From: Arthrobacter sp. B6
Lineage (GTDB): Bacteria > Actinomycetota > Actinomycetes > Actinomycetales > Micrococcaceae
Length of the DNA: 64,000 bases
Direction: 5' to 3'
Assembly: GCF_001663775.1 (NCBI RefSeq)
Contig: NZ_KV467169.1
Location: forward strand, 160,703 to 224,702
Shown here: in pieces, positions 9,610-22,914 of the stretch
How the letters are laid out: each line of letters begins with the position of its first letter
Position numbering within the stretch: the first letter of the stretch is position 1
Translations under genes and position numbers: made by a program
Notes under the pieces: generated by a model
The model's database searches: none
What the model was told of the DNA's origin: nothing
The model's input: only the letters and a program-made list of their open reading frames with translations

Positions 9610-9761
9610 GGCGGCTACCCCTTCAGCATCCGGCGGCGGGTCAGGACGGTTATTCCCGGGCATTCACACCGGGAGTTCCTGACTGGACACAACCAGCCAA
9701 CCACCTGGTCCTGACATTTTCGGCCGGGCCCCAGGCAGACGGACTGGGTGGGTGATGAACG

Positions 9762-10997
<1,236 letters not shown>

Positions 10998-11072
10998 TCA
11001 ACTACCTTACTGGTTGGGAATCGGACGCCCGGCAGCGTGTGTCCCCGTGCTAAGGAAACGTGCCGTGTTCCG

Positions 11073-12317
11073 TCAGGCGCGGGGCGAAACGTGGTTCAGC
11101 TCATAGCCGATCCGGTTGATGACGGCGGCCGAGACTTCGGTTTTCGATCCGGAAGCTTCTTGGGGTTCGGAGCCGGAACGCGACAGGATGACCACGGCGT
11201 TGGTGTCCTGTCCAAACACTTTGTCCGTGCCCACATGGTTAACCACCAGGAGATCGCAGCCCTTTCGCCTGAGCTTCGCTTCGGCGTACGCCAGGACATC
11301 AGCCTCGCCGTCACCGGTCTCGGCGGCGAAACCCACGATGAGCTGGCTGCGGCGGACCTGGTCTTCGGCCGCGTCCCGTACTTCCACCAGTTCCTGCAGG
11401 ATGTCGGGATTGCGGACCAGCGAGATGACGGGGTCGGCGGCGTCGTCGCGCTTCTTGATTTTTGTGCCGGAAATCTCGGCTGGACGGAAGTCGGCCACAG
11501 CCGCGGCCATAATCACGACGTCGGAATCGGCTGCCGCCGCCAGCGCGGCTTCCCGAAGCTGCAGGGCAGTCTCAACCGCCACGACCTCGACTCCGGCGGG
11601 CGGGGGAACTTCCATATGTGCGGCCAGCAGCCGGACGGAGGCCCCGGCGTTCCGGGCGGCGACGGCGAGGGCGACGCCCTGCTTGCCGGATGAACGGTTG
11701 CCCAAAAACCGCACCGGGTCCAGGGGTTCCCGGGTGCCGCCTGCGCTGATGGTGACAGTCTTCCCCGCGAGCGGGAGCTGATAGTCGGACCTGCCCTGGG
11801 TCAGGGCTATGGCGGCGTCGAAGATGGCTTCCGGCTCGGGCAGGCGTCCGGGGCCTGAGTCGGAACCGGTGAGCCGTCCGGTGGCGGGCTCCAGCACGGC
11901 GGCGCCCCGCCCCCTGAGGGTTTCCACGTTGGCGCGGGTTGCGGCGTGTTGCCACATCTCCGTGTGCATGGCCGGGGCAAAGAGCACCGGGCCCCTGGCC
12001 ATCAGGAGGGTGTTGGTCAGGAGGTCGTTGGCCTGCCCTGTCGCGGCACGGGCCAGCAGGTCCGCGGTGGCCGGTGCCACCACGATCAGGTCGGCTTCAT
12101 GGCCCAGCCGGACATGGTTGACCTGGTGGACGTCGTCGAAGACGCTGTTGCTGACGGGATGCCCGGACAGGGCCTCCCACGTTGCAACTCCCACAAAGCG
12201 GGTGGCCGCTTCGGTGGGAATCACCGTGACGTCATGGCCGGCTTCAGTAAAAAGCCGGAGGAGCGATGCCACCTTGTAGGCGGCAATCCCTCCCCCGACT
12301 CCGAGGACTATGCGCAC
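11073..12317 (-). CDS. coaBC: Bifunctional phosphopantothenoylcysteine decarboxylase / phosphopantothenate-cysteine ligase
   Basis: A 414-residue fusion enzyme that carries out two steps of coenzyme A synthesis. The N-terminal flavoprotein CoaC half has GVGGGIAAYK (3-16), the active-site histidine in VNHVRLG, and the PAMHTEMW loop. The C-terminal CoaB half has VTISAGGTREPLDPVRFLGNRSSGKQG, the nucleotide-binding signature, and KIKKRDD. Starts at GTG 12317 with GGAGG four bases upstream. It sits between rpoZ and metK and is expected to be cotranscribed with them. Confidence 0.96.
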   Translation of the reverse strand: MRIVLGVGGGIAAYKVASLLRLFTEAGHDVTVIPTEAATRFVGVATWEALSGHPVSNSVFDDVHQVNHVRLGHEADLIVVAPATADLLARAATGQANDLLTNTLLMARGPVLFAPAMHTEMWQHAATRANVETLRGRGAAVLEPATGRLTGSDSGPGRLPEPEAIFDAAIALTQGRSDYQLPLAGKTVTISAGGTREPLDPVRFLGNRSSGKQGVALAVAARNAGASVRLLAAHMEVPPPAGVEVVAVETALQLREAALAAAADSDVVIMAAAVADFRPAEISGTKIKKRDDAADPVISLVRNPDILQELVEVRDAAEDQVRRSQLIVGFAAETGDGEADVLAYAEAKLRRKGCDLLVVNHVGTDKVFGQDTNAVVILSRSGSEPQEASGSKTEVSAAVINRIGYELNHVSPRA

Positions 12318-12348
12318 GTGACCTCCGTCAACAGGCAGTCTGTGTAAC

Positions 12349-12609
12349 TTACTCTGTGGCTTCGATTGGCGTCGAAACGAGCTTGCCTTCGTTGATCTCG
12401 CGCAGGGCGATGGACAGCGACTTCTCGTTCAGCTTGGTGTCGACCAGCGGGCCGACGTACTCGAACAGGCCCTCGTGCAGCTGGGCGTAGTAAGCGTTGA
12501 TCTGACGTGCACGCTTGGCACCGAAGATCACCAGGCCGTACTTGGAGTCGGCTGCCTCAAGCAGCGAGTCGATCGGCGGGTTGATGATGCCTTCAAGGTT
12601 CGTGGACAC
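12349..12609 (-). CDS. rpoZ: RNA polymerase omega subunit
   Basis: An 86-residue omega subunit that helps fold and hold the beta-prime subunit of RNA polymerase. The conserved helix [21 protein letters not shown] is present, and the acidic C-terminal tail is typical of actinobacterial omega. GTG start with GGAGA five bases upstream. The gene is 39 bases downstream of gmk, the same gmk-rpoZ pairing found in many bacteria. Confidence 0.96.
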   Translation of the reverse strand: MSTNLEGIINPPIDSLLEAADSKYGLVIFGAKRARQINAYYAQLHEGLFEYVGPLVDTKLNEKSLSIALREINEGKLVSTPIEATE

Positions 12610-12648
12610 GAATTCTCCAAATTCTAACGGGCCGACTGCTACCTGCTG

Positions 12649-13221
12649 CTAGTGCGGGTGCGGTGTCAGCCCCATGAGTGAAACAAGCTCGTCCGCTGCC
12701 CGGCGAACGTCATCATTGATGACGGTGTGGTCAAACTCCGGTTCAGCGGCAAGTTCTAGTTTAGCGGTTTCCAGCCTCTGCTGCTGTTCCTCCGCCGTTT
12801 CGGTGCCCCGGCCTACCAGCCGGCGCACCATTTCGTCCCAGCTCGGCGGCGCGAGGAAGACGAATTGGGCGTCCGGGACCGCCGCCTTGACCTGCCGGGC
12901 GCCCTGCAGGTCAATCTCCAGCAGGACGGACCTGCCGTCGGCGATGGCTTCCTTGACGGTGCTCTTCAGGGTGCCGTAGGTGTTCTGGCCGTGGACTACG
13001 GCCCACTCCAGGAACTCCCCGGCGGCCACGAGTGACTCGAACTCTTCCTTTGACTTGAAGAAGTAGTGGATGCCGTCCTGCTCACCCGGCCGCGGAGCCC
13101 GGGTAGTGGCCGAAACGGAAAGCCAGACTTCGGGGTAGTTATCCCGGATGTAGGTGGACACGGTGCCTTTGCCAACAGCCGTCGGACCTGCGAGGACTGT
13201 CAGTCCCGGTTTCTTGCTCAC
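12649..13221 (-). CDS. gmk: Guanylate kinase
   Basis: A 190-residue guanylate kinase that phosphorylates GMP to GDP with ATP. It has the P-loop LAGPTAVGKGTV (6-17), the GMP-binding stretch SVSATTRAPRPGEQDGIHYFF, and the lid segment (VGRGTETAEEQQQRL). GTG start at 13221 with AAGGA five bases upstream. In this strand it follows mihF and precedes rpoZ. Placement behind the pyrimidine genes links purine and pyrimidine nucleotide supply. Confidence 0.97.
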   Translation of the reverse strand: MSKKPGLTVLAGPTAVGKGTVSTYIRDNYPEVWLSVSATTRAPRPGEQDGIHYFFKSKEEFESLVAAGEFLEWAVVHGQNTYGTLKSTVKEAIADGRSVLLEIDLQGARQVKAAVPDAQFVFLAPPSWDEMVRRLVGRGTETAEEQQQRLETAKLELAAEPEFDHTVINDDVRRAADELVSLMGLTPHPH

Positions 13222-13267
13222 GTATTCCTTTGCGGCTTCGGTTCGGATGGGCGGACCGTGGCACGCC

Positions 13268-13585
13268 CTACTTCTCGTCTATAAAATCTACCAGCGCCTG
13301 GCGCTGGTGAACGCCCAGCCCCCGGACCCGCCGTGAAGCGGCGATTCCCAACTGCTCCATGATGGCCGCAGCCCGTACCTTGCCGATGCCGGGCAGCGCT
13401 TCCAACAGCTCTGCCACGCGCATCCTGGCCAGGGCGTCGTCACCGGCCGCCGAGCTGATGATGTCGGCAGCCGAAATCTCGCCGGTCTTGAGCCGCTCTT
13501 TCGCCGCTGCCCTGGCTGCCCTGGCAGCGGCTGCCTTCTGCAGCGCGTCCGCGCGTTCCGACGCGGATAACGGTCGCAGGCTCAT
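13268..13585 (-). CDS. mihF: Actinobacterial integration host factor (mIHF)
   Basis: A 105-residue nucleoid-associated protein of the mycobacterial IHF family, unrelated in fold to enteric IHF. It has a long basic, alanine-rich N-terminal helix (ALQKAAAARAARAAAKERL) and a helix-two-turn-helix DNA-binding region (LLEALPGIGKVRAAAIMEQLGI, RRVRGLGVHQRQAL). Family members bend or bind DNA with low specificity. The ATG at 13585 matches the usual MSLRPLS-type start; an upstream ATG at 13615 adds ten residues without a good ribosome-binding site. Located between pyrF and gmk, the standard actinobacterial position. Confidence 0.92.
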   Translation of the reverse strand: MSLRPLSASERADALQKAAAARAARAAAKERLKTGEISAADIISSAAGDDALARMRVAELLEALPGIGKVRAAAIMEQLGIAASRRVRGLGVHQRQALVDFIDEK

Positions 13586-13670
13586 GGAGGACACCCCCGG
13601 ATTCGTCGGATGCATCCAAGGCGGCCGCCATTGGACTTGTCCTGAAACCTACCCCTTGGTGCCCCGCGAA

Positions 13671-14559
13671 TCAATGGACCGACGCCCCCGGCGGCCTAGC
13701 CTTCCCGAAGCCGTCGAGCGTCCGCAGCGCGGCATCCCGGAGCCCCTGGAGGCCGGGGCCCGCGGCAAGGATGTCGCGGCTGGATGTTCCCAGCACCTGC
13801 GGGTACGCCGGGCCGAACGTCCGGCGGAGGTCGGCAGCAGTGGCACCCTGCGCCCCCAGTCCCGGCGCGAGGATGGGACCGCGGACGGCCTGCAGATCCA
13901 AGCGAAGGTCCGTCAGTGCGGAGCCCACGGTGGCGCCCACCACCAGTCCAACGGATCCCAGGGAGCCCCCGTAGCGGCGGTTTTCCGCTGCTGCCGCCTC
14001 CGTGATCCGCCGAGCCACGGAGTCGCCTCCGCCGATGTGCTGGACGGATGCCCCCTCCGGGTTGGACGTCAGGGCGAGGACAAACACACCGCGGCCGTAT
14101 TCGGCCGCGAGGTCCAGCGCCGGGCGGAGGGACTCGAACCCGAGGTAGGGGCTGAGTGTCACGGAGTCGGCGGCCAGCAGTGACCCGTCCCGCAGCCAGG
14201 CGTCCGCATAGGCAGCCATGGTGGAGCCGATGTCGCCGCGCTTGGCATCAGCAATGGTGAGGACTGCTTCATCCCGGGCGGCGGCCAGGACTTCCTCGAG
14301 GACCGCCATCCCGGCCGAGCCGTGGCGTTCGTAGAGCGCCACCTGCGGCTTCACCGCGGCAGCGAGCGAACCCACAGCTTCCAGTACCGTCAGCGAAAAG
14401 CGCCGGAGCCCGGCGGCGTCGTCGTCCAGGCCCCAGCTCTTCAGGAGCGCAGGGTGCGGGTCAATGCCCACACACAGCGGGCCGCGGGCGGCCATTGCCG
14501 CCCCCAGCCGGGAGCCGAAGGACTCCCGGCCGGGGGCACCGGTCACATCGGATCCGGCG

Positions 14560-14567
<8 letters not shown>
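13671..14567 (-). CDS. pyrF: Orotidine 5'-phosphate decarboxylase (type 2)
   Basis: About 298 residues. Catalyses OMP to UMP, the last de novo pyrimidine step. The catalytic Asp-Lys-Asp array is in [14 protein letters not shown], and [12 protein letters not shown] near the N-terminus is typical of the long actinobacterial type. [10 protein letters not shown] near the C-terminus is the phosphate-binding region. The same frame stays open to 15011 inside carB, but that extension is a shadow. I place the start at ATG 14567, overlapping the carB stop by eight bases; ATG 14582 is an alternative. Neither has a strong Shine-Dalgarno, which fits translational coupling to carB. Confidence 0.93.
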
Positions 14568-17888
<3,321 letters not shown>

Positions 17889-17889
<1 letters not shown>

Positions 17890-19214
17890 TACTTCTTGTC
17901 CTCAGTCTTGTTTTCGTTTTTGTCTTCTGCGCCTGTGTTCGGCCCGTCGGTGTTTGTTCCCTCTGCGGGGTGCTTTGCGTCAACGGGGTCCTTCGACAGG
18001 TTGGCGGTCCTGCCGTCGCGGGTGCCTTCCATGAGTTCGATGAAACGGTCGAACAGGTAGGCGGCGTCGTGCGGGCCGGCGGCCGCTTCCGGGTGGTACT
18101 GGACCGAGAACGCGGGAATGTCCAGGCACGCAAGTCCCTCCACGACGTCGTCGTTCAGGCTGACGTGGCTGACCTCGACGCGGCCGTAGCGTTCCTCGGG
18201 CGCCTGGGTGGCGCCGTCGAGCGGTGCATCCACGGCGAACCCATGGTTCTGGGAGGTGATTTCCACTTTGCCGGTGCGGCGGTCCATGACGGGCTGGTTG
18301 ATGCCGCGGTGGCCGTAGCGCAGCTTATAGGTCCCGAAGCCCAGGGCGCGGCCCAGGATCTGGTTGCCGAAGCAGATGCCGAAGTAGGGCAGCTTCTCGT
18401 CCAGGACGGAGCGCAGGAGCTTGACCTGGGCATCGGCGGTGGCGGGGTCGCCGGGGCCGTTGGACATAAAGAAGCCGTCCGGGTTGACGGCCTTGACGTC
18501 CTCGAGGGTGGCGGTGGCGGGCAGGACGTGGACGCGGACGCCGCGTTCGGCGAAGCGGACAGGGGTCATGGCCTTGATGCCAAGGTCGATGGCGGCAATG
18601 CTGAACCGGGTGTCGCCGTCCCAGCCGTGGTCCTTGGGTTCCACGACGTAGGCCTCGTCGACGCTGACTTCCTCAGCCAGCCGGGCGCCTTCCATGGGGG
18701 CGCTGGCCAGCACCGCGGCCAGGAGTTCCTTCTCGGTGGCCAGGGCGGCGTCGCCGGAGAAGATGCCGGCGCGCATCGTCTTGTGCTCGCGCAGGTGGCG
18801 TGTGATGGCGCGGGTGTCCACGCCTTGGATGCCCACGATGCCCTGTTCTACGAGTTCCTCGTCCAGGCTGCGTTCGGAGCGCCAGTTGGAGGGGCGCCGG
18901 GCGGCATCGCGGACGATGTAGCCGGCCACCCAGATGCGGCGCGACTCTGCGTCTTCGCTGTTGACGCCGGTGTTGCCAATGTGCGGCGCGGTCTGCACCA
19001 CGAGCTGCCGGGCGTAGGAGGGGTCAGTGATGGTTTCCTGGTAACCGGTCATGCCGGTGGCGAAGACTGCTTCACCCAGGGCGGTGCCGGTGGCGCCGTA
19101 ACTGGTGCCGCGGAAGATGCGGCCGTCTTCAAGAACGAGCGCTGCCGGCGAGGTAGGGGTGGAAACTGCTGGAGTGGCGTCCACTTTTTCTGCTGTTACT
19201 TGTGTTTCTGTCAC
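17889..19214 (-). CDS. carA: Carbamoyl-phosphate synthase small (glutaminase) subunit
   Basis: About 441 residues. Hydrolyses glutamine and channels ammonia to CarB. The N-terminal CPSase domain ([26 protein letters not shown]) precedes a class I amidotransferase domain. That domain has the nucleophile cysteine in [12 protein letters not shown] and the His-Glu pair in [13 protein letters not shown]. The C-terminal 35 residues are a charged, low-complexity tail ([12 protein letters not shown]). Start: GTG 19214 has GGAAAG seven bases upstream; GTG 19229 is in frame but lacks a site. It follows the membrane protein gene immediately. Confidence 0.97.
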
Positions 19215-19218
19215 TGTT

Positions 19219-19740
19219 TTACTTTCCACTCTGGGGATCAGTCTGGGGGGCAGCGGAGATCAATTGCTGAAGGGATTCGAAGAGGGCGGGCTTGTCTGCG
19301 GCGCGCCGGGTACGGAACCCGGTGTCCAGCTCGTGGGAGCCGAGCTTCCAGCTGAGCACCAGCAGGCCGTCCTTTTCCACGAACTTGCCGGCCATGCCGC
19401 TGTCCTGCCGCACGGCGGTGAGGTCCGCTGCCGGAATGTAGACCGCCGGTGCGCCGGATCTGTCAAAGAGGACACCGTGGGGGTAGACGGCGAGGGTCGC
19501 GTTGGTACGGATGCCGAGCCCGTGCACGGCGATCCGGTCCAGCCAGTCCCCCGCGGTGGTTGATGCGACGTACTGTCCCTCGGCCGTGTCGAGCGCCGTC
19601 CCGGGTGCTTCGGGCACCTCAGGCAGCTGTTCGACGTCGGCCTGCCGCTTGAGGCGGTTCCGCCAGCCTGTCCAGATCATCAGCAGGACGACGGCGATGA
19701 TCGCCACGGTGATGAGGCCGGTGAGGAGCTTGGTGTCCAT
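19219..19740 (-). CDS. Membrane-anchored PH-like protein of unknown function in the pyr operon
   Basis: A 173-residue protein with one N-terminal transmembrane helix ([15 protein letters not shown], about 8-23), a basic cytoplasmic-side patch (RNRLKRQ) and a soluble beta-rich domain that resembles bacterial PH-like folds ([47 protein letters not shown]). A membrane protein gene occupies the same slot between pyrC and carA in Mycobacterium tuberculosis (Rv1382, described only as an export or membrane protein). The ATG overlaps the pyrC stop by one base. No function is established; a structural or scaffolding role for membrane-linked pyrimidine enzymes is speculation. Confidence 0.75.
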   Translation of the reverse strand: MDTKLLTGLITVAIIAVVLLMIWTGWRNRLKRQADVEQLPEVPEAPGTALDTAEGQYVASTTAGDWLDRIAVHGLGIRTNATLAVYPHGVLFDRSGAPAVYIPAADLTAVRQDSGMAGKFVEKDGLLVLSWKLGSHELDTGFRTRRAADKPALFESLQQLISAAPQTDPQSGK

Positions 19741-21080
19741 CAGGAAACGACCGCCGAACTGGCTGCCGGTTCGCGGTACGGGGTGTTGAGCTCGCCGTCC
19801 AGGACGGTGGGGTGGCCCTTGTAGAAGGTGGCCACCACCTTGCCCGGCAGTTCCAGTCCCGCAAATGGCGAATTGCGGCCCATGGTTGCCATCCTGGCGG
19901 GATCAACGGTCCAGCGGGCAGCGGGGTCCACCAGGATGAGGTTGGCGGGCTCGCCGGCTTCGAGGGGGCGGCCCTGGTCGGACAGCCGCCCGATCCGTGC
20001 CGCGGCTGTGGAGGTCACCCGGGCGAAGTCTGCCCAGGTCATGAGTCCGGTTTCGATCATCGTGTGCTGGACCACTGACAGTGCGGTTTCCAGCCCGGTC
20101 ATGCCCATCGCGGCCTGCGCCCACTCGCATTCCTTGTGCTCGCTGGGGTGGGGCGCGTGGTCAGTGCCGACGACGTCGATGGTGCCGTCCGCGAGGCCGG
20201 CCCGCAATGCCTGGACGTCCGCGTCGGTCCGCAGCGGCGGGTTGACCTTGTAGACCGGGTTGTAGCTGCGGACCAGGTCATCGGTGAGCAGGAGGTGGTG
20301 TGGGGTGACCTCGGCGGTGACGTTGATGCCGCGTTCTTTCGCCCACCGGATGATCTCAACGGAGCCCGCGGTGGAGACGTGGCAGACGTGCAGGCGCGAG
20401 TTCACGTGCTGTGCCAGCAGGACGTCGCGGGCGATGATGCTCTCCTCGGCGACAGCCGGCCAGCCGGTGAGCCCCAGGACGGCGGACACTTCGCCCTCAT
20501 TCATCTGCGCCCCGGCGGTGAGGCGGGGTTCCTGCGCGTGCTGGGCCACCACGCCGTCGAACGCCTTGACGTATTCCAGTGCCCGGCGCATCAGCACCGG
20601 ATCGTGGACGCAGATGCCGTCGTCGGAAAACATCCGGACGCGGGCGCGGGAGTCCGCCATGGCGCCGAGTTCTGCCAGCTGCTCCCCCGCCAGGCCGACG
20701 GTGACTGCTCCGACAGGGCGGACGTCCACCCAGCCGGCCGCGCGGCCCAGGCTGTAGACCTGCTCCACAACACCGGCGGTGTCCGCTACGGGTGTGCTGT
20801 TGGCCATGGCGTGCACGGCGGTGTAGCCGCCCAGGGCGGCGGCGCGGGTGCCGGTTTCAACGGTTTCGGCGTCTTCGCGGCCGGGTTCGCGCAGGTGGGT
20901 GTGCACGTCCACCATGCCGGGAAGGGCCACCAGTCCGGCTGCCTCGATGACGGTGGCGCCGTCGGCGTGAAGGTCCGTTCCCCGGGCGCCAATGACACCG
21001 TCGCGGATGAGCAGGTCCTCGGCGCCGGCGCCCAGGACCGCTGCACCGCGGATCAGGTAGGTTCCGTTGTTGTCTGCCAT
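19740..21080 (-). CDS. pyrC: Dihydroorotase
   Basis: A 446-residue class I dihydroorotase that cyclises carbamoyl aspartate to dihydroorotate. The metal-binding DVHTHLREPG motif (about 58-67), the conserved LHVCHVSTAGS histidines, and the GTDHAPHPSEHK aspartate/histidine segment are all present, as is the AEVTPHHLLL strand. Length is normal. The ATG overlaps the pyrB stop, and the stop overlaps the next gene, so the cluster is tightly coupled. Confidence 0.97.
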   Translation of the reverse strand: MADNNGTYLIRGAAVLGAGAEDLLIRDGVIGARGTDLHADGATVIEAAGLVALPGMVDVHTHLREPGREDAETVETGTRAAALGGYTAVHAMANSTPVADTAGVVEQVYSLGRAAGWVDVRPVGAVTVGLAGEQLAELGAMADSRARVRMFSDDGICVHDPVLMRRALEYVKAFDGVVAQHAQEPRLTAGAQMNEGEVSAVLGLTGWPAVAEESIIARDVLLAQHVNSRLHVCHVSTAGSVEIIRWAKERGINVTAEVTPHHLLLTDDLVRSYNPVYKVNPPLRTDADVQALRAGLADGTIDVVGTDHAPHPSEHKECEWAQAAMGMTGLETALSVVQHTMIETGLMTWADFARVTSTAAARIGRLSDQGRPLEAGEPANLILVDPAARWTVDPARMATMGRNSPFAGLELPGKVVATFYKGHPTVLDGELNTPYREPAASSAVVS

Positions 21081-22120
21081 CAGTTGCTCTCCTTGGTGGA
21101 ATGTGCGGCGTTGGAATGGGCGTACGCACGTGTGGTGTCCGGGACGGCGGCTGGTTCGCGGGTATCCCCGGAAAGCAGCAGATACAGCGCGGCCATCCGG
21201 ACCGAGACGCCATTGCGCACCTGCGACAGCACGGTGGAGCGGGGCGAGTCCGCGGCGGCTGCGGATATTTCCAGGCCCCGGTTCATGGGGCCGGGGTGCA
21301 TGATGATGGTGTCCTTCAGTCCCAGGCTGTCCAGGGCACGGAGCCGGTTGTCATCGAAGCCCCAGCGGCGGGAGTATTCGCGGGTGGAGGGGAAGAATGA
21401 GGCGTTCATCCGCTCACCCTGCACGCGCAGCATCATGACTGCGTCCACTCCCTGTTCCAGGGTTTGGTCCATGTTGTAGCTGACCTTGCACGGCCACTGC
21501 TCGACGCCGATGGGCAGCAGGGTGGGCGGCGCAACGAGGGTGACTTCGGCGCCGAGGGTGCGGAGCAGCCAGACGTTGGACCTGGCCACGCGGGAGTGCA
21601 GGACGTCTCCGGCAATGGCGACGCGCATGCCTTTGAGGTCCGCCCCAACGGATCCGCTGCCAGCCAGCTTTGCCCAGTGCCGGCGCATGGTGAAGGCGTC
21701 GAGCAGGGCCTGGGTGGGGTGTTCGTGGGTTCCGTCGCCGGCGTTGATGACGGCGGCATCGATCCAGTCCGTGGCGGCCAGGCGGTGGGGTGCACCGGAG
21801 GCCCAGTGGCGGATCACGACGGCGTCCGCTCCCATGGCGGCCAGCGTCTGGGCCGTGTCCTTCAGGGACTCGCCCTTGGAGACGGAGGACCCCTTCGCGG
21901 CGAAGTTGATGACGTCGGCTGACAGCCGCTTGGCAGCCGCTTCGAAGGAGATCCGTGTCCGGGTGGAGTCCTCGAAGAAGAGGTTCACCACGGTGCGTCC
22001 GCGCAGGGCCGGGAGCTTCTTGACCTCGCGGTCGCCCACGGCGGCCATTTCTTCGGCGGTGTCGAGGATGCGGATGGCGTTGGACAGGCTGAGGTCTTCA
22101 GTGGAGAGGAGGTGTTTCAC
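21080..22120 (-). CDS. pyrB: Aspartate carbamoyltransferase catalytic chain
   Basis: A 346-residue enzyme that joins carbamoyl phosphate and aspartate to form carbamoyl aspartate. The carbamoyl-phosphate loop [13 protein letters not shown] (about 49-61) is intact, as are [12 protein letters not shown] (the 80s loop) and the [15 protein letters not shown] motif. The C-terminus is extended by about 25 residues beyond the usual end. No pyrI regulatory subunit is present. The start is GTG 22120, overlapping the pyrR stop by four bases (GTGA). Confidence 0.97.
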   Translation of the reverse strand: MKHLLSTEDLSLSNAIRILDTAEEMAAVGDREVKKLPALRGRTVVNLFFEDSTRTRISFEAAAKRLSADVINFAAKGSSVSKGESLKDTAQTLAAMGADAVVIRHWASGAPHRLAATDWIDAAVINAGDGTHEHPTQALLDAFTMRRHWAKLAGSGSVGADLKGMRVAIAGDVLHSRVARSNVWLLRTLGAEVTLVAPPTLLPIGVEQWPCKVSYNMDQTLEQGVDAVMMLRVQGERMNASFFPSTREYSRRWGFDDNRLRALDSLGLKDTIIMHPGPMNRGLEISAAAADSPRSTVLSQVRNGVSVRMAALYLLLSGDTREPAAVPDTTRAYAHSNAAHSTKESN

Positions 22121-22704
22121 GCGCCGCCCTCGATGACCACTTCGTTGACCGTGGATCCGCCGGGGGCGGTGTCGGTTTCCTCAAGGCGGACCCGGACCTT
22201 CTCGGCGGAGGACGTAGGGAGGTTCTTTCCCACGTGGTCGGCCCTGATGGGAAGCTCGCGGTGGCCGCGGTCAATCAGCACGGCGAGCCTGACGATCCGC
22301 GGACGGCCGAGGTCGATGATGGCGTCCAGCGCGGCCCGGATGGTGCGGCCGGAGTACAGCACGTCATCGATGAGCACCACGACCTTGTTGTCGATCCCCG
22401 TGCGCGGAAGCTGGGTGGGGTAGGGAGGCCTGGTGGGATGGTGGGAGAGGTCGTCGCGGAACATGGTGACGTCAAGTTGTCCGACGATGGCGTCGGCGTC
22501 CACGGTTGGATCGGCGGCAGCGATCTTGCGGGCCAGCCGGAGTGCCAGCGGATAGCCGCGCCGCGGGATACCCAGCAGCACCAGGTCCTTGGAGCCTTTA
22601 TTGGCCTCGAGGATCTCATGGGCGATACGAGTGAGGGCACGGTCTATGTCTGCCTGGTTGAGGACAACCCTGGCTGGAACCGGTGCGCTTGTGACAGAAG
22701 TCAA
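22117..22704 (-). CDS. pyrR: PyrR bifunctional regulator / uracil phosphoribosyltransferase
   Basis: A 195-residue RNA-binding regulator of pyr genes that also has weak uracil phosphoribosyltransferase activity. The PRPP-binding loop [20 protein letters not shown] is conserved, and basic residues on both sides ([18 protein letters not shown]) fit RNA binding. I place the start at TTG 22704, which has GGGGAG seven bases upstream and gives the usual TSVT-type N-terminus; GTG 22731 would begin inside the regulatory hairpin. First gene of the long pyr run; it is expected to bind the hairpin at 22723-22738 when UMP is plentiful. Confidence 0.95.
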   Translation of the reverse strand: MTSVTSAPVPARVVLNQADIDRALTRIAHEILEANKGSKDLVLLGIPRRGYPLALRLARKIAAADPTVDADAIVGQLDVTMFRDDLSHHPTRPPYPTQLPRTGIDNKVVVLIDDVLYSGRTIRAALDAIIDLGRPRIVRLAVLIDRGHRELPIRADHVGKNLPTSSAEKVRVRLEETDTAPGGSTVNEVVIEGGA

Positions 22705-22722
22705 CGCTCGTCTCCCCTTTCC

Positions 22723-22738
22723 CCGCCTCACAGGACGG
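22723..22738 (-). promoter_or_regulatory. Candidate PyrR-binding RNA hairpin
   Basis: The pyrR leader contains CCGUC-CUGUGA-GGCGG: a five-base-pair stem with the hexaloop CUGUGA. That matches the CNGNGA terminal loop known to be required for PyrR binding in Bacillus, and UCCUGUGAGGC fits the conserved UCCNGNGAGGY core. The stem ends only a few bases before the GGGGAAAGGGGAG purine tract that serves as ribosome-binding site for TTG 22704. Binding would therefore block translation, as reported for Mycobacterium smegmatis, rather than switch a terminator; none is visible. Confidence 0.7.
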
Positions 22739-22766
22739 AATTAAAAGAAGGATTATTTGCGTTCCA

Positions 22767-22772
22767 AAATTA
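22767..22772 (-). promoter_or_regulatory. Possible -10 box of the pyr operon
   Basis: TAATTT, preceded by TGTGG, fits TANNNT and would start transcription near 22760, giving a leader of about 55 bases that includes the PyrR hairpin. No convincing -35 box is visible 17 bases further upstream. Confidence 0.35.
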
Positions 22773-22880
22773 CCACACGGGCCGCTGCCGGACGGGCGCG
22801 TTGCTGGTCACATCCTGTTCTCCCCTCAGGTGATATGCCCCTGCAGGCGCTGATCCCGCCGTCGGCCAGGCGTTACGCCT

Positions 22881-22908
22881 TTGAGCCCGGATGCCGGCAC
22901 CATAGGCT
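22881..22908 (+). promoter_or_regulatory. Promoter of the PrsW-like gene, probable leaderless transcript
   Basis: TTGAGC (22881-22886), a 16-base spacer and TAGGCT (22903-22908) make a recognisable promoter. The ATG at 22915 follows the -10 box after only six bases, so the mRNA should start at or beside the start codon. Confidence 0.6.
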
Positions 22909-22914
22909 TTCCCT

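Noticed and set aside
9664..9761. SAM riboswitch or terminator in the gap between metK and priA
   Set aside because: The gap is downstream of metK and shows no T-run hairpin or riboswitch-like fold; the metK upstream gap is only 75 bases.
14125..14147. tRNA T-arm-like sequence GGGTTCGAGTCCC (minus strand)
   Set aside because: It lies within pyrF and codes for the conserved LGFESLRP region. No acceptor or anticodon arm is present, so it is neither a tRNA nor a convincing attachment site.
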